Shown here: one piece after another, positions 39,420 through 47,881 of the stretch
Numbering within the stretch: the stretch's first letter is position 1
Layout of the letters: each line of letters starts with the position of its first letter
Source of the DNA: Roseomonas nitratireducens
Lineage (GTDB): Bacteria > Pseudomonadota > Alphaproteobacteria > Acetobacterales > Acetobacteraceae
Assembly: GCF_017813355.1 (NCBI RefSeq)
Contig: NZ_JAGIYZ010000011.1
Span: forward strand, 108,051 to 172,050
Direction: 5' to 3'
DNA: 64,000 bases
The notes under the pieces: model-generated
What the model was told of the DNA's origin: nothing
Databases searched by the model: none
What the model saw: the letters and a program-made list of their open reading frames with translations, nothing else
Made by a program: the position numbers and the translations under genes

Positions 39420-40097
39420 ATGGCCGAACGCATCCTCCTGATCAACCCGAACTCCTCCGTCTCCTGCACCGAGGGGATCGCGACCGCGATCGCGCCCTTC
39501 GCCGCGCCGGGACTGCCGCGCCTCGACGTGACGCGGCTGGTGGAAGGCCCGCCCGCGATCGTGACGTGGCGCGACTGGTACGGCGTGGCCGAACCGCTGT
39601 GCCGGATGGTGGAGCGCGAGAAGGCCGACGCCTACATCCTCGCCTGCGTCTCCGACCCGGGGCTCGAGGCCGTGCGCACGGCCACCACGGCGCCGGTCTT
39701 CGGCCCGCTGCGCTGCGCCGTCGCCGCGGCCATGATGCGCGGGGAACGCTTCGGCATCATCGCCTTCACCGACAAGTCGAAGCCGCGCCAGCGCCGCGCG
39801 CTGCAATCGATGGGCGTGGAGGACCGGCTCGCCGGCGTCATCCCGCTCAACCTCGACATGGAGGTGCTGACCGACCCGGTCGCCCCCCGCGCGCGGCTGG
39901 CGGAAGCCGCGAAGGAACTGGTCGCGATGGGCGCGGAGAGCGTCATCCTGGGCTGCGCCGGCATGGCCGGGCATCGGGATTTCGCGGAAGACGCCTGCGG
40001 CGTGCCGGTCATCGAGCCCTGCCAGGCGGCGGTGACGCAGGCGATCCTCGCCGTCGTCGCCGCGCGTGGCGGGCGGATGCGGCTCGCCGCGGAATGA
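39420..40097 (+). CDS. Asp/Glu/hydantoin racemase family enzyme
   Basis: 225 residues. ILLINPNSSVSCTEGIA is the hydantoin-racemase start, and the two catalytic cysteines are in ILACVSDPGLEA (~75) and ILGCAGMAGH (~178). Enzymes of this branch racemise 5-substituted hydantoins or related cyclic compounds, which fits the amidohydrolase and D-carbamoylase genes 6-12 kb away. Its stop overlaps the next ATG (ATGA). Allantoin racemase is the main alternative. Confidence 0.85.
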   Translation: MAERILLINPNSSVSCTEGIATAIAPFAAPGLPRLDVTRLVEGPPAIVTWRDWYGVAEPLCRMVEREKADAYILACVSDPGLEAVRTATTAPVFGPLRCAVAAAMMRGERFGIIAFTDKSKPRQRRALQSMGVEDRLAGVIPLNLDMEVLTDPVAPRARLAEAAKELVAMGAESVILGCAGMAGHRDFAEDACGVPVIEPCQAAVTQAILAVVAARGGRMRLAAE

Positions 40098-40519
40098 GGC
40101 GCGCGCTTGCCGCGCTGCTGTTGCTGGCCGGCGCGGCACAGGCCGTGCCCCCCGCCGACCCGCCCGGGGACCCGGAGGCGCGGGAAGCGATCCGCCTGAC
40201 GGAGTCCGGCCGCTACGACCTGTCGGTGCCGATGCTGGAATCCGTGCTGGGCCGCCTGCCGGGCGACCCGGACCTGCTCACCTACCTCGCGCTGGCGCTG
40301 CGCCGCACCGGGCGGCTGGCGGAAGCCGAGGCGCGCTACGCCGAGGCGCTGTCGCGCGACGCCGCGCACCTGCCCGCCATCGCCTACCAGGGCGTGCTGT
40401 ATCTCGAGACCGGGCGGCGGGGGATGGCGGAGGCGAATCTCCGCCGGCTGGAGGCGCTGTGCCCGCAGGGCTGCGTCGCGCGCGAGGACCTCGCGCGGGA
40501 GATCGCGCAGCGGCGCTGA
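40094..40519 (+). CDS. Periplasmic TPR protein
   Basis: 141 residues with a signal peptide (RRALAALLLLAGAAQA). Three TPR-like helical pairs are visible (ESGRYDLSVPMLESVLGRLPGDPDLLTYLALALRRTGRLAEAEARYAEALSRD, ending MAEANLRRLEALCPQGC). A scaffold role in the periplasm is likely, partner unknown. Translation is coupled to the racemase gene. It ends 34 bases before the convergent SnoaL-like gene. Confidence 0.75.
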   Translation: MRRALAALLLLAGAAQAVPPADPPGDPEAREAIRLTESGRYDLSVPMLESVLGRLPGDPDLLTYLALALRRTGRLAEAEARYAEALSRDAAHLPAIAYQGVLYLETGRRGMAEANLRRLEALCPQGCVAREDLAREIAQRR

Positions 40520-40553
40520 ACGCGCGCCGCCACGCGACACTGGTCAGCGCCCG

Positions 40554-41162
40554 CTACCGGTCCAGCGCCTCGCCCTTCAGCCACTTCGCCCCCGAGGCAT
40601 AGAGCGCCTCGACCTCCGGCCCCGCCAGCCCCGGCATGTCGCGCTTCACCTTGTAGCCGATGCGCGACTGCAGGTAGGCGAGATGCCGGTAGCCTTCCGG
40701 GAATTCCGCCAGCAGCGCCGGATCGAGCCGCAGCGTCGCGGCCGGGTCGACCGGGTCCATCCGGTCCTTCTCGTAGATCGGCTGGCGCAGCACCACGCCC
40801 CAGCGCCCGTCGCGCTTCTCGCAGAAATCGTAGAAGCGGCCGGTGCAGACCACGTCGACCTTCACGCCCTCGACCTCGGCGCGCTGGGAGATGGTCATCT
40901 TGGTCTGCACGATGGCCCGCGCGCCGGCGAGGTCCACGCTGGTGCCGCCGAGGAAGTGCAGGATGCGCACCCCCTTGGCGAAGCCGGCCTTGGACACCTC
41001 GATGAACTGCGCGGCCGGCCCCTGGAACCAGGTCGCCATCATCCGCGCATCGTCGTGCCAGCAGCCGGCGAAGCGCGCCCAATCCCCGGCATCGCGCCAG
41101 ACCGCCCAGTCCTGCACGAGCCGGCGCAGCGCCAGGTCGTCGATCAGCGCCTGGTCGATCAT
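40554..41162 (-). CDS. SnoaL/NTF2-like domain protein
   Basis: 202 residues. DLALRRLVQDWAVWRDAGDWARFAGCWHDDARM is the NTF2-like cup start of the ring-hydroxylating-beta/SnoaL_4 type, followed by beta-sheet text (ARAIVQTKMTISQRAEVEGVKVDVVCTGRFYDFCEKRDGRWGV). It could be an isomerase, dehydratase or a non-catalytic binder. It is coupled to the nitroreductase gene (ATGA). Confidence 0.8.
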   Translation of the reverse strand: MIDQALIDDLALRRLVQDWAVWRDAGDWARFAGCWHDDARMMATWFQGPAAQFIEVSKAGFAKGVRILHFLGGTSVDLAGARAIVQTKMTISQRAEVEGVKVDVVCTGRFYDFCEKRDGRWGVVLRQPIYEKDRMDPVDPAATLRLDPALLAEFPEGYRHLAYLQSRIGYKVKRDMPGLAGPEVEALYASGAKWLKGEALDR

Positions 41163-41764
41163 GCCGGGCTGCCCGCGGCGCCCCAGGCGCCGAGATGGGT
41201 GAACTCCGAGATGCCCTTGCGCGCGCGCGGCGCCGCTTCCCGCGTGGCGAGCGCTTCCGGCAGCGCGGCCGCGGCACCCGGATAGCCGAGCGTCAGCATC
41301 ACCAGCGGATCGAATCCTTCGGGAATGGCGAAGGCCTCCCTTGCCTTGGCCGCGTCGAAGCCCGCCATCTGGTGCGCCTGCAGCCCGAGCGTGGCCGCCT
41401 GCGCGGCGAGGTTCGCGGTCGCCTGGCCCAGATCGTAGGCCGCGTGGCGGTTCGGGTTGCCGTTATGCGCGAAGGCGGTGCGCGCGACACCCAGCATCAG
41501 CACCGGCGCGCGCCCCGCCCAGCCCTGGTTGTTCTGCGACAGGCAGGAAAACAGCTTCGCGTAGCCATCCTCCTCCCGCCCCTTGCGGGCGAGGATGAAG
41601 TTCCACGGCTGGTCGTTGAAGCAGGACGACGCCCAGCGCGCGGCTTCCAGCACCTGCGCGAGCGCGGCGTCGGGCACCGCGCGGTCCTCATAGGACCGGG
41701 GGGACCAGCGCGCGGCGAAAGGGGCCGCGATCGGATGGGCGGCGGGGGCGGTGCGGTCGGTCAC
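41159..41764 (-). CDS. Nitroreductase-family oxidoreductase
   Basis: 201 residues, FMN-dependent. RWSPRSYEDRAVPDAALAQVLEAARWASSCFNDQPWNFI is the typical FMN-binding start (R-S/SPR-x-F); DLGQATANLAAQAATLGLQAHQMAGFD and VMLTLGYPG complete the fold. Reduces nitroaromatics, quinones or similar using NAD(P)H. It lies four bases from the Bug-receptor stop and overlaps the SnoaL-like gene. Confidence 0.9.
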   Translation of the reverse strand: MTDRTAPAAHPIAAPFAARWSPRSYEDRAVPDAALAQVLEAARWASSCFNDQPWNFILARKGREEDGYAKLFSCLSQNNQGWAGRAPVLMLGVARTAFAHNGNPNRHAAYDLGQATANLAAQAATLGLQAHQMAGFDAAKAREAFAIPEGFDPLVMLTLGYPGAAAALPEALATREAAPRARKGISEFTHLGAWGAAGSPA

Positions 41765-41768
41765 GATG

Positions 41769-42737
41769 CTACTCCTGCTGGGGAATGCCGGCGGATGCGA
41801 CGAGGTCGCGCCACCGGGCGATGTCGCGGCGGATGACGGCGGCGGCGGTGGCGGAATCGCTGCCGACGGGGGTCAGACCCATTTCCCGCATCCGCGCCGC
41901 GAGGTCGGGGTCGGACAGGGCGCGGCGCGTCTCGGCCTCGATGCGCGCGACGGCCGCGGCGGGCACGCCGCTGGGGAACCCGATCGTGAACCAAGTGGCG
42001 AGGTCGAACTCCGCGAGCCCCGCTTCCCGCATCGTCGGCACATCCGGCAGGCCGGGGAAGCGTTCGGCGGTGGACAGCGCGATGGCGCGTGCCTCCCCGC
42101 CGCGAACCTGGCCGAGCACGGCGGCGACGGTCTCGACCACCAGCTGCACCTCCCCCTGCCGCAGCGCGAGCACGGCGGCGGGCGTGCCGCGATAGGGCAC
42201 ATGGGTCAGCTTCACGCCCGCCATGGCCTGGAAGGCCTCGGCGACGAAATGCTGGGTCGATCCGATGCCGACCGTGCCGAGGTTCAGCCCGCCCGGATTG
42301 GCCCGCGCCGCGGCGATCAGCGCGGCCACGCTGCCGAGCGGCCCCGCGGGCGGCGTGAGGAACACCAGCGGCATGGTCGCGACCTGCGTCACCGGCACGA
42401 CATCCGCGAGCGGGTCGTAGGGCAGGCGGCGGAAGGTCGCGGCCGTCACGGCGAAGGCGTTGTTCAGCATCATCATGGTGCGGCCATCGGGCCGCGCGCG
42501 GGCCAGCGCCTCGGCCGCCAGGGTGCCGCCCGCGCCGGGGCGGTTCTCGACCACGACAGGATGCCCAAGGGCGGCGGCGAAGGCGGGGCTGAGAAGGCGG
42601 GCGACGATGTCGGTGGTGCCGCCCGGCGCGAAGCCCTGGATGAAGCGCACGGGCCCGTCGGGCGCCCAGGCGCCCTGCGCGCGCGCGGGCAGCGCGGGGA
42701 TGCAGGCGGCGGCGATCAGCGCGCGGCGGCTCGGCAT
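41769..42737 (-). CDS. Bug-family (TctC) tripartite tricarboxylate receptor protein
   Basis: 322 residues with a short signal peptide (SRRALIAAACIPALPARAQ). PVRFIQGFAPGGTTDIVARLL, VVENRPGAGGTLAAEALARA and HVPYRGTPAAVLALRQGEVQL are standard Bug/TctC text. It binds a carboxylated solute in the periplasm. No TctA/TctB membrane genes are in the window, as is common for Bug paralogues. Its position next to otnC/otnK suggests a C4 sugar acid (tetronate) as ligand; this is inference. Confidence 0.92.
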   Translation of the reverse strand: MPSRRALIAAACIPALPARAQGAWAPDGPVRFIQGFAPGGTTDIVARLLSPAFAAALGHPVVVENRPGAGGTLAAEALARARPDGRTMMMLNNAFAVTAATFRRLPYDPLADVVPVTQVATMPLVFLTPPAGPLGSVAALIAAARANPGGLNLGTVGIGSTQHFVAEAFQAMAGVKLTHVPYRGTPAAVLALRQGEVQLVVETVAAVLGQVRGGEARAIALSTAERFPGLPDVPTMREAGLAEFDLATWFTIGFPSGVPAAAVARIEAETRRALSDPDLAARMREMGLTPVGSDSATAAAVIRRDIARWRDLVASAGIPQQE

Positions 42738-42795
42738 GGCGGTCTTCCCGGTCGTTGGTCTCCCGCGCGCGGTCTCGCGCGGCGGGGCGGCGCGG

Positions 42796-43131
42796 TCAAG
42801 CGGGCGGGATGTCGTCCACGGCGCGGAACACCGGCTTGCCGGCGGCGGCGAAGCGCGCGACCTCGGCATCCGCGCCCTCGCTGTCCCCGGGCAGGCGCAG
42901 GATCGCGTCGCAGCGTTCGGCCAGCGCGAGGGAGAGCGGCATCATCACCTCCTCATACGCGTCGCCTTCCGCCGCCGCGATGACGGGCAGCGCCAGGTTC
43001 ACGCCGAGGATCGGCACATGCCCCAGCCGGAATACTGCGAGCGCGGCGCGGTTCAGCGCCGCAGCCCGCGCCGCGCGCGTCGCCGCGTCGGCCCCGCCGG
43101 AGGAATAGGGCCCGGCGACCATGATCCACAT
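42796..43131 (-). CDS. DUF4406-like protein
   Basis: 111 residues. MWIMVAGPYSSGGADAATRAARAAALN and GHVPILGVNLALPV resemble DUF4406, a nucleoside-2-deoxyribosyltransferase-like Rossmann family; LPGDSEGADAEVARF near the end is the usual acidic helix start (the catalytic-like DSxGAxxE pattern). Biochemical role unknown. Its start codon shares one base with the OtnC stop. Confidence 0.78.
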   Translation of the reverse strand: MWIMVAGPYSSGGADAATRAARAAALNRAALAVFRLGHVPILGVNLALPVIAAAEGDAYEEVMMPLSLALAERCDAILRLPGDSEGADAEVARFAAAGKPVFRAVDDIPPA

Positions 43132-43763
43132 CAGCCGAAGGTGGCGAGCAGGTCGTCCACCTGCGCCGGCGTCAGTTCCCGCGCCCCCGCGCCGCGCAGC
43201 AGCAGGGCAAGGCGCGCGGCTTCCTCGAGTTCCTCCGACGCGTGCACGGCATCCTCCAGCGTCCGGCCCGACACGACCGGGCCATGGTTGGCGAGCAGCA
43301 CGGCCTTCGCACCCTTCGCCGCTTCGTGGATGTCGGCTTCCATCGCCGCGTCGCCCGGGCGGTAGTAGCGGATGACCGGCAGCGTGCGGCCCACGCGCAT
43401 GACGAAATACGGGGTCAGCGGCGGGATCGGCGCCGTCTCGCCCGGCCGGGCCAGGCAGCCGATGGCGGTGGCGTAGGTGGAATGGAGATGCACCACCGCC
43501 CCCGCATCGGGCCGCGCCGTCAGCACCGCGCGGTGCATGAAGACTTCCTTGGACGGCTTGTCGCCGCCGAGATGCGACCAGTCCGGCCCGAGCTTGCTGA
43601 TCCGCGCGGGATCGAGCCGCCCGAGGCAGGAATTGGTCGGCGTCATCAGGTAGCCGTCCGGCAGCCGCACGCTGATGTTGCCCGCCGTGCCGACCGAATA
43701 GCCGCGCTGGAACAGCGACGCGCCGAGCATGGCCAATTGCTCGCGGAGCGCGGCCTCATCCAT
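43131..43763 (-). CDS. otnC: 3-oxo-tetronate 4-phosphate decarboxylase
   Basis: 210 residues, class II aldolase family. LFQRGYSVGTAGNISVRLPDGYLMTPTNSCLGRLDP and SKEVFMHRAVLTARPDAGAVVHLHSTYATAI carry the phosphate-binding residues, the Glu base and the HxH zinc ligands; NHGPVVSG supplies the third. Together with OtnK it converts 3-oxo-tetronate to dihydroxyacetone phosphate and CO2. It overlaps otnK by eight bases. Confidence 0.9.
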   Translation of the reverse strand: MDEAALREQLAMLGASLFQRGYSVGTAGNISVRLPDGYLMTPTNSCLGRLDPARISKLGPDWSHLGGDKPSKEVFMHRAVLTARPDAGAVVHLHSTYATAIGCLARPGETAPIPPLTPYFVMRVGRTLPVIRYYRPGDAAMEADIHEAAKGAKAVLLANHGPVVSGRTLEDAVHASEELEEAARLALLLRGAGARELTPAQVDDLLATFG

Positions 43764-45015
43764 GGTCGAAGGCCTTCAGGAAGAAGTCGCGCGCGCCGAA
43801 ATTGCCCGACTTGAGCGCGAGGTGGATGCCGCGCGGCGCGGCGAAGGTCCAGGGCACGCCGGGGTCGATCTCCGGCCCGATGCGCAAGGACGTGACGCCG
43901 AGCCGCTGCACCACCGCGCCCGAGGTCTCCCCGCCCGCGACCACGAGCCGGCCCACGCCGCGCGCGACGAGGCCTTCGGCGATGGACGCGACCGCTTCCT
44001 CGACCAGCGCGCCGGCGGCCTCGCGGCCGAGCTTCGCCTGAAGGGCGGCGACCTTGTCGGGCGGGGCGCTCGCCGCGATCACGACGGGGCGCGCGGCCTC
44101 GAGCTTGCCTTCCACCCAGGCCAGCGCCTGCGCCGCCAGCGCCGCGGCATCGGGGGTGGCGAGCGCATCCAGTTCCAGCACCGGCACGTGGTCGCGCGCG
44201 AGGCCGATCTGCCCGAGCGTCGCGCGGGAGCAGGACCCCGCGACGACCGCGGCCGCGCCCTGCATGGGCGGCAGGCTCGCCGCGTCGCCACGTTCCGGCA
44301 GCAGGCCGGCACGCCGGAAATTCTCGGGCAGGCCCATTGCGACGCCCGAGCCGCCGGTGACCAGCGCATGGTTCGCGACCGCCTCGCCGATCGCCATCAG
44401 GTGCGGGTCGCTGACGGCATCGACGATCGCCCAGCGCCGCCCCTGGTCGGACAGGCGCGTCATCTCCCGACGGATCGCCGCCGCGCCCTGTTCCACCACG
44501 GGGAAGGGGACGAGGCCGACGCCGCCCTCGGCCTGGCGGGAGAGCACGCGGACCAGGTTCGCATCCGTCATCGGCGTCAGCGGATGGTGCTCCATCCCGC
44601 TCTCGCTCAGCAGCGCGCCGCCGACGAACAGGTGGCCGAGATAGATGGTCCGCCCATTGGTCGGGAAGGCGGGGCAGGCGATGGCGAAGCCCGATCCCAG
44701 CCGCTTAAGCAGCGCATCGCCCACGGGGCCGATATTGCCCGCATCGGTGCTGTCGAAGGTGGAGCAGTATTTCCAGAACACCTGCTTCGCCCCCGCCTTG
44801 GTCAGCGCGTCGCAGGCGGCGAGGGACTGCGCGACCGCATCCGCCGCCGGCGCCGTGCGGATCTTGAGCGCGACGATGACGGCATCGGCCTCCGGCAGCG
44901 GGCCTTCGGGCACGCCGATCACCTGCACGGCGGACATGCCGCCCTTGACCAGCGTGTTGGCGAGGTCGGTCGCACCCGTGAAATCGTCGGCGATGCAGCC
45001 GAGCAGCAGAGGCAT
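43756..45015 (-). CDS. otnK: 3-oxo-tetronate kinase
   Basis: 419 residues, four-carbon acid sugar kinase (DUF1537). N-domain GCIADDFTGATDLANTLVKGGM with the substrate-binding DDFTGA; TFDSTDAGNIGP; CPAFPTNGRTIYLGHLFVGG; C-domain nucleotide site VVAGGETSGAVVQRLG and ALKSGNFGARDFFLKAF. It phosphorylates 3-oxo-tetronate (or a denovo-related C4 acid) before OtnC. The dehydrogenase and isomerase usually needed upstream (LtnD, OtnI) are not in the window. Confidence 0.92.
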   Translation of the reverse strand: MPLLLGCIADDFTGATDLANTLVKGGMSAVQVIGVPEGPLPEADAVIVALKIRTAPAADAVAQSLAACDALTKAGAKQVFWKYCSTFDSTDAGNIGPVGDALLKRLGSGFAIACPAFPTNGRTIYLGHLFVGGALLSESGMEHHPLTPMTDANLVRVLSRQAEGGVGLVPFPVVEQGAAAIRREMTRLSDQGRRWAIVDAVSDPHLMAIGEAVANHALVTGGSGVAMGLPENFRRAGLLPERGDAASLPPMQGAAAVVAGSCSRATLGQIGLARDHVPVLELDALATPDAAALAAQALAWVEGKLEAARPVVIAASAPPDKVAALQAKLGREAAGALVEEAVASIAEGLVARGVGRLVVAGGETSGAVVQRLGVTSLRIGPEIDPGVPWTFAAPRGIHLALKSGNFGARDFFLKAFDHG

Positions 45016-45027
45016 GGGATCGGTCCT

Positions 45028-45513
45028 TCAGAAGACGGGCGTGCCGTCCTTGCGGAAATAGACGGACTTCCCGTCCGGCCCGGGGCGGATCATCAGGTCG
45101 TCGTCGGGGTATTCCACACGCTCGAACAGCGTGCGGTCGCCCACTTCCAGATAGACCACATCCGCCGCGCCGCGGTTGACCAGGTGGTGCGCGTCGCCCG
45201 TGCCGGCCGGGAAGCCCGCGCACATGCCGGGGGATAGTGCCGTCTCCCCCGCATCGGTCACCAGCGTCGGATGGCCTTCCAGGATGTAGACGAACTCGTC
45301 CTGCTTCTCATGCGCATGGCGCAGGGCGGAGGCCGCGCCGGGCGGCAGGCGCGTCAGGTTCACGCCGAAATTGCGCAGGCGGAAAAGGTCGCCGAGGACG
45401 CGCTTCTCCCGCCCTCCGATCTTGTTCACCAGGTCGGGCGGGTAGCCGGACGGGCGCGCGCGCGGCGGGACCTCGGCGGCGATGACGGCGATGGGCGGCT
45501 TTTCGTCGGGCAT
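45028..45513 (-). CDS. Cupin-domain protein
   Basis: 161 residues. The double-stranded beta-helix motifs are LRHAHEKQDEFVYILEGHPTL (HxH, E metal ligands) and GDAHHLVNRGAADVVYLEVGDRT. The C-terminal VEYPDDDLMIRPGPDGKSVYFRKDG is frequent in small cupins annotated as sugar-acid isomerase or mannose-6-phosphate-isomerase-like. Lies 12 bases upstream of otnK and 10 downstream of the methyltransferase gene, linking the two clusters. Confidence 0.88.
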   Translation of the reverse strand: MPDEKPPIAVIAAEVPPRARPSGYPPDLVNKIGGREKRVLGDLFRLRNFGVNLTRLPPGAASALRHAHEKQDEFVYILEGHPTLVTDAGETALSPGMCAGFPAGTGDAHHLVNRGAADVVYLEVGDRTLFERVEYPDDDLMIRPGPDGKSVYFRKDGTPVF

Positions 45514-45523
45514 GGCGGCCTCC

Positions 45524-46399
45524 TCACCCCGCCGGGGGCAGGGCCAGCACATCCTGATGCCCGATGCGGACGGAGAGAAGCCCGTCGGCCGCCTGGGCGC
45601 GGCGCGCCTCGATCCAGTCCTCGATCGCCGCCGCGCCGCGGCGTTCCCAGGCGAAGGCGGCCGCGCCGTGGCCGGTGGCGATTTCCTGCGCAAACAGGCG
45701 CGACCGACGGTCGACGATCCAGTCCGACGGCCCGCGATGGACCGAGAAGCCGCGCCCAGCGAAGGCTTCCGCGATGGCGCGCGGCGCCTCGGGGCCGAGC
45801 GCCACGCCGCCGAACCCCTTGTCCCGCCGCTGGTCGCGGCGGAAGCCGCGCATCACCAGCGCATCGGCCGGATGGGGGGGCATGAAGCGCTCCCGCCCCG
45901 TGACGTTCAGCGCGGAATAGAAGGGCAGGCGATGGCGCGCGCAGGCATCGGCCATGCGCTCCACCCAGTCGCGGGAGACGAGGTCGCACAGCGCCGTGCT
46001 GACGACGGCGTCGACGCTGTCGAGCGGCAGGTTCTCCGGCGCCTCGGCCAGGTCTGCGAGCAGCGCTTCCACCCGCCAGGCGCCGCCGGGCGCGTGCACC
46101 AGCAGGGTGCGGCGGTTGGGCTGCGTCACCGTCCAGCCCACGCCGTCGGCGCGGTCGGCGATGGTGTCGAAGGCGCGCTCGACCAAGGCGGGGTCGGCAT
46201 CGACCAGCGTCCAGGCCTGGGCGCGGCCGAAGAAATGGCCGAGCCAGCGCAGCAGGCTGCCCGTGCCGGCGCCGAGGTCGAGGATGCGCGGCCTGGCCGG
46301 CAGCGCGGCGGCAAGGGCCGAGGCGAGTTCGGCGTTGCGCGCGGCGGCGTCGTAGGGCTCGCGCAGGTCGAGCCAATCCCCGTCGAAGGCCTCGGTCAT
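45524..46399 (-). CDS. Class I SAM-dependent methyltransferase (pterin-like cluster)
   Basis: 291 residues. Motif I RILDLGAGTGSLLRWLGHFFG (~38), acidic LVDADPALV, and post-I text DSVDAVVSTALCDLVSRDWVER. The ATG overlaps the GT4 stop (ATGA). The C-terminal half (RGFSVHRGPSDWIVDRRSRLFAQEIATGHGAAAFAWE) is longer than a minimal methyltransferase and probably shapes the acceptor pocket. In the cluster it would methylate a pteridine/pyrimidine or its glycoside. Confidence 0.85.
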   Translation of the reverse strand: MTEAFDGDWLDLREPYDAAARNAELASALAAALPARPRILDLGAGTGSLLRWLGHFFGRAQAWTLVDADPALVERAFDTIADRADGVGWTVTQPNRRTLLVHAPGGAWRVEALLADLAEAPENLPLDSVDAVVSTALCDLVSRDWVERMADACARHRLPFYSALNVTGRERFMPPHPADALVMRGFRRDQRRDKGFGGVALGPEAPRAIAEAFAGRGFSVHRGPSDWIVDRRSRLFAQEIATGHGAAAFAWERRGAAAIEDWIEARRAQAADGLLSVRIGHQDVLALPPAG

Positions 46400-47448
46400 G
46401 CGGCGTGCGCCTTGTCCAGTTCCGCCAGGAAGGCCTGGGCCCGGTCGGCCCAGCGCGGCAGGCGCTGGCCGCCCTGCCAGGCGGCCTCGGCCATCTCGGC
46501 GCGGAGTTCGGCATCGAAGATCGGCCGGCGCATGCCCTTGGACAACGAGACATGGTCGTCGACCGGGGAGACGATGGCCGAGCCCGTCGCCACCACCTCG
46601 GCGATCGCGCCGCCGGCGGTGATGGCGAGCGGCAGGCCGCGGGCCATCGCCTCGGCCGCGGCCATGCCGTAGCCCTCCCAGCGCGTCGCCAGCGCGAACA
46701 GGTCGGCGCCGTCGTACAGCGCGTCCAGCGCCGGCCCGCTCACCTCGCCCGCGAAGGTCACGCGGCCGGCGATGCCGAGCTCATCGGCCAGCGCGCGCAG
46801 CCCATGCGCATGCGGCGGGTCGCGCCGTTCGTCGCCGGCGAGCGTGAGCGACCAGTCGAGGTCGGTCAGCCGGCCAAGCGCGCGCAGCAGCACGTCATGC
46901 CCCTTGCGCGGCACCAGCGTGCCGACGGACAGGATGGCGCAGCCGGGCCCGCCGGAGCCTGCCGCGCGCGGGGCGGGGTCCGTGCCGGGTTCCACCACGC
47001 CGATCCGCGCGGCATCCGCGCCGAATTCATCGGGCAGGCGGCGCGCCGTGAGGGGGGAGGTGCAGACCAGCCGGGCGCAGGCGCCGAACAGCGCGCGCTC
47101 CTTGGATTTGAGCACCATGCGCGTCGCCTCGGCGAAGCCGTGCTCGAGCGCCGTCGGGTGGTGGATCAGCGCGACCGCGCGGCGGGCAGACAGGTCCTGC
47201 GCCAGCGGCAGGAAGGCCGGCAGGCCGAGCCCGTCGATGACGATGCGCGCATCGGCCGGCAGGGCGGCGAGCGCGGCGCGGGCGCCTTCCGTCGCGGCGT
47301 CGTCCGGCACGGGATGGCTGCCGGGAAGTTCCACCACCTCGACCGTCTCGCCGAGGGCGCGCAGCCCCTCGACCAACCGGCGATCGTAGATGTAGCCGCC
47401 GGAGATCGCGTCGAAGGGGCCGGGGACGAGGAGGTGGATGGCGCTCAA
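46396..47448 (-). CDS. GT4 (GT-B fold) glycosyltransferase
   Basis: 350 residues. LLVPGPFDAISGGYIYDRRL opens the acceptor domain; ILSVGTLVPRKGHDVLLRAL begins the donor domain and the nucleotide-sugar-binding E-x7-E region is WEGYGMAAAEAMARGLPLAITAGGAIAEVV (~255-285). No membrane anchor. Both ends overlap neighbours by four bases. Its genetic coupling to a pterin-synthase homologue suggests that it glycosylates a small molecule rather than an envelope glycan, as cyanobacterial pteridine glucosyltransferases do. Confidence 0.87.
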   Translation of the reverse strand: MSAIHLLVPGPFDAISGGYIYDRRLVEGLRALGETVEVVELPGSHPVPDDAATEGARAALAALPADARIVIDGLGLPAFLPLAQDLSARRAVALIHHPTALEHGFAEATRMVLKSKERALFGACARLVCTSPLTARRLPDEFGADAARIGVVEPGTDPAPRAAGSGGPGCAILSVGTLVPRKGHDVLLRALGRLTDLDWSLTLAGDERRDPPHAHGLRALADELGIAGRVTFAGEVSGPALDALYDGADLFALATRWEGYGMAAAEAMARGLPLAITAGGAIAEVVATGSAIVSPVDDHVSLSKGMRRPIFDAELRAEMAEAAWQGGQRLPRWADRAQAFLAELDKAHAA

Positions 47449-47849
47449 GCCGCGGGCGCCCCTTCATAGGCGGCCCAGGCGACATGGCTTTCGCGCAGCA
47501 GCACCTTCAGCCCCGTCACGGCGCGCCCGCCATCGCCGAGCAGACCTTCGGCGAGCGCGGCCGAGAGCAGCTTGTGGATATGGGCGCAGAGGAATTCGGT
47601 CGTGGTGTTCTGGCCGGCGAATTGCGGCTCGGCATCGAGGTTCCGGTAGTCGAACCCGTCCAGGATTTTTCGAAGCTCCACCTTGGCCGCGGCGATGTCG
47701 ACCAGCAGGTTCAGGTGGTCGAGCTGCGGGGCGCGGAATTCCGCCTCCACGATGAAGGTCGCGCCATGCAGGCGCTGCGCGGGCCCGAATTCCGCCCCGC
47801 GGAAGGAATGGGCGATCATGACGTGGTCGACGACGGTGAGGCTGTACAT
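47445..47849 (-). CDS. 6-pyruvoyl-tetrahydropterin synthase/QueD homologue, active site degenerate
   Basis: 134 residues, the length of QueD/PTPS T-fold subunits. The core pattern survives: VMIAHSF (first zinc His, H14), RLHGATFIVEAEF, LLVDIAAAKVELRKILDGFDYRNLDAEPQF and NTTTEFLCAHIHKLL (pterin-anchoring Glu). However, the catalytic Cys four residues before HGH is Ala, HGH reads HGA (third zinc ligand lost) and the DHxxLN catalytic His is Tyr. So it probably binds a pterin-like ring but cannot do classical PTPS or QueD chemistry. It overlaps the GT4 gene (ATGA). Confidence 0.82.
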   Translation of the reverse strand: MYSLTVVDHVMIAHSFRGAEFGPAQRLHGATFIVEAEFRAPQLDHLNLLVDIAAAKVELRKILDGFDYRNLDAEPQFAGQNTTTEFLCAHIHKLLSAALAEGLLGDGGRAVTGLKVLLRESHVAWAAYEGAPAA

Positions 47850-47881
47850 GGCTGTCCTTCTATCCGGCGCGGGGGGCCGCG

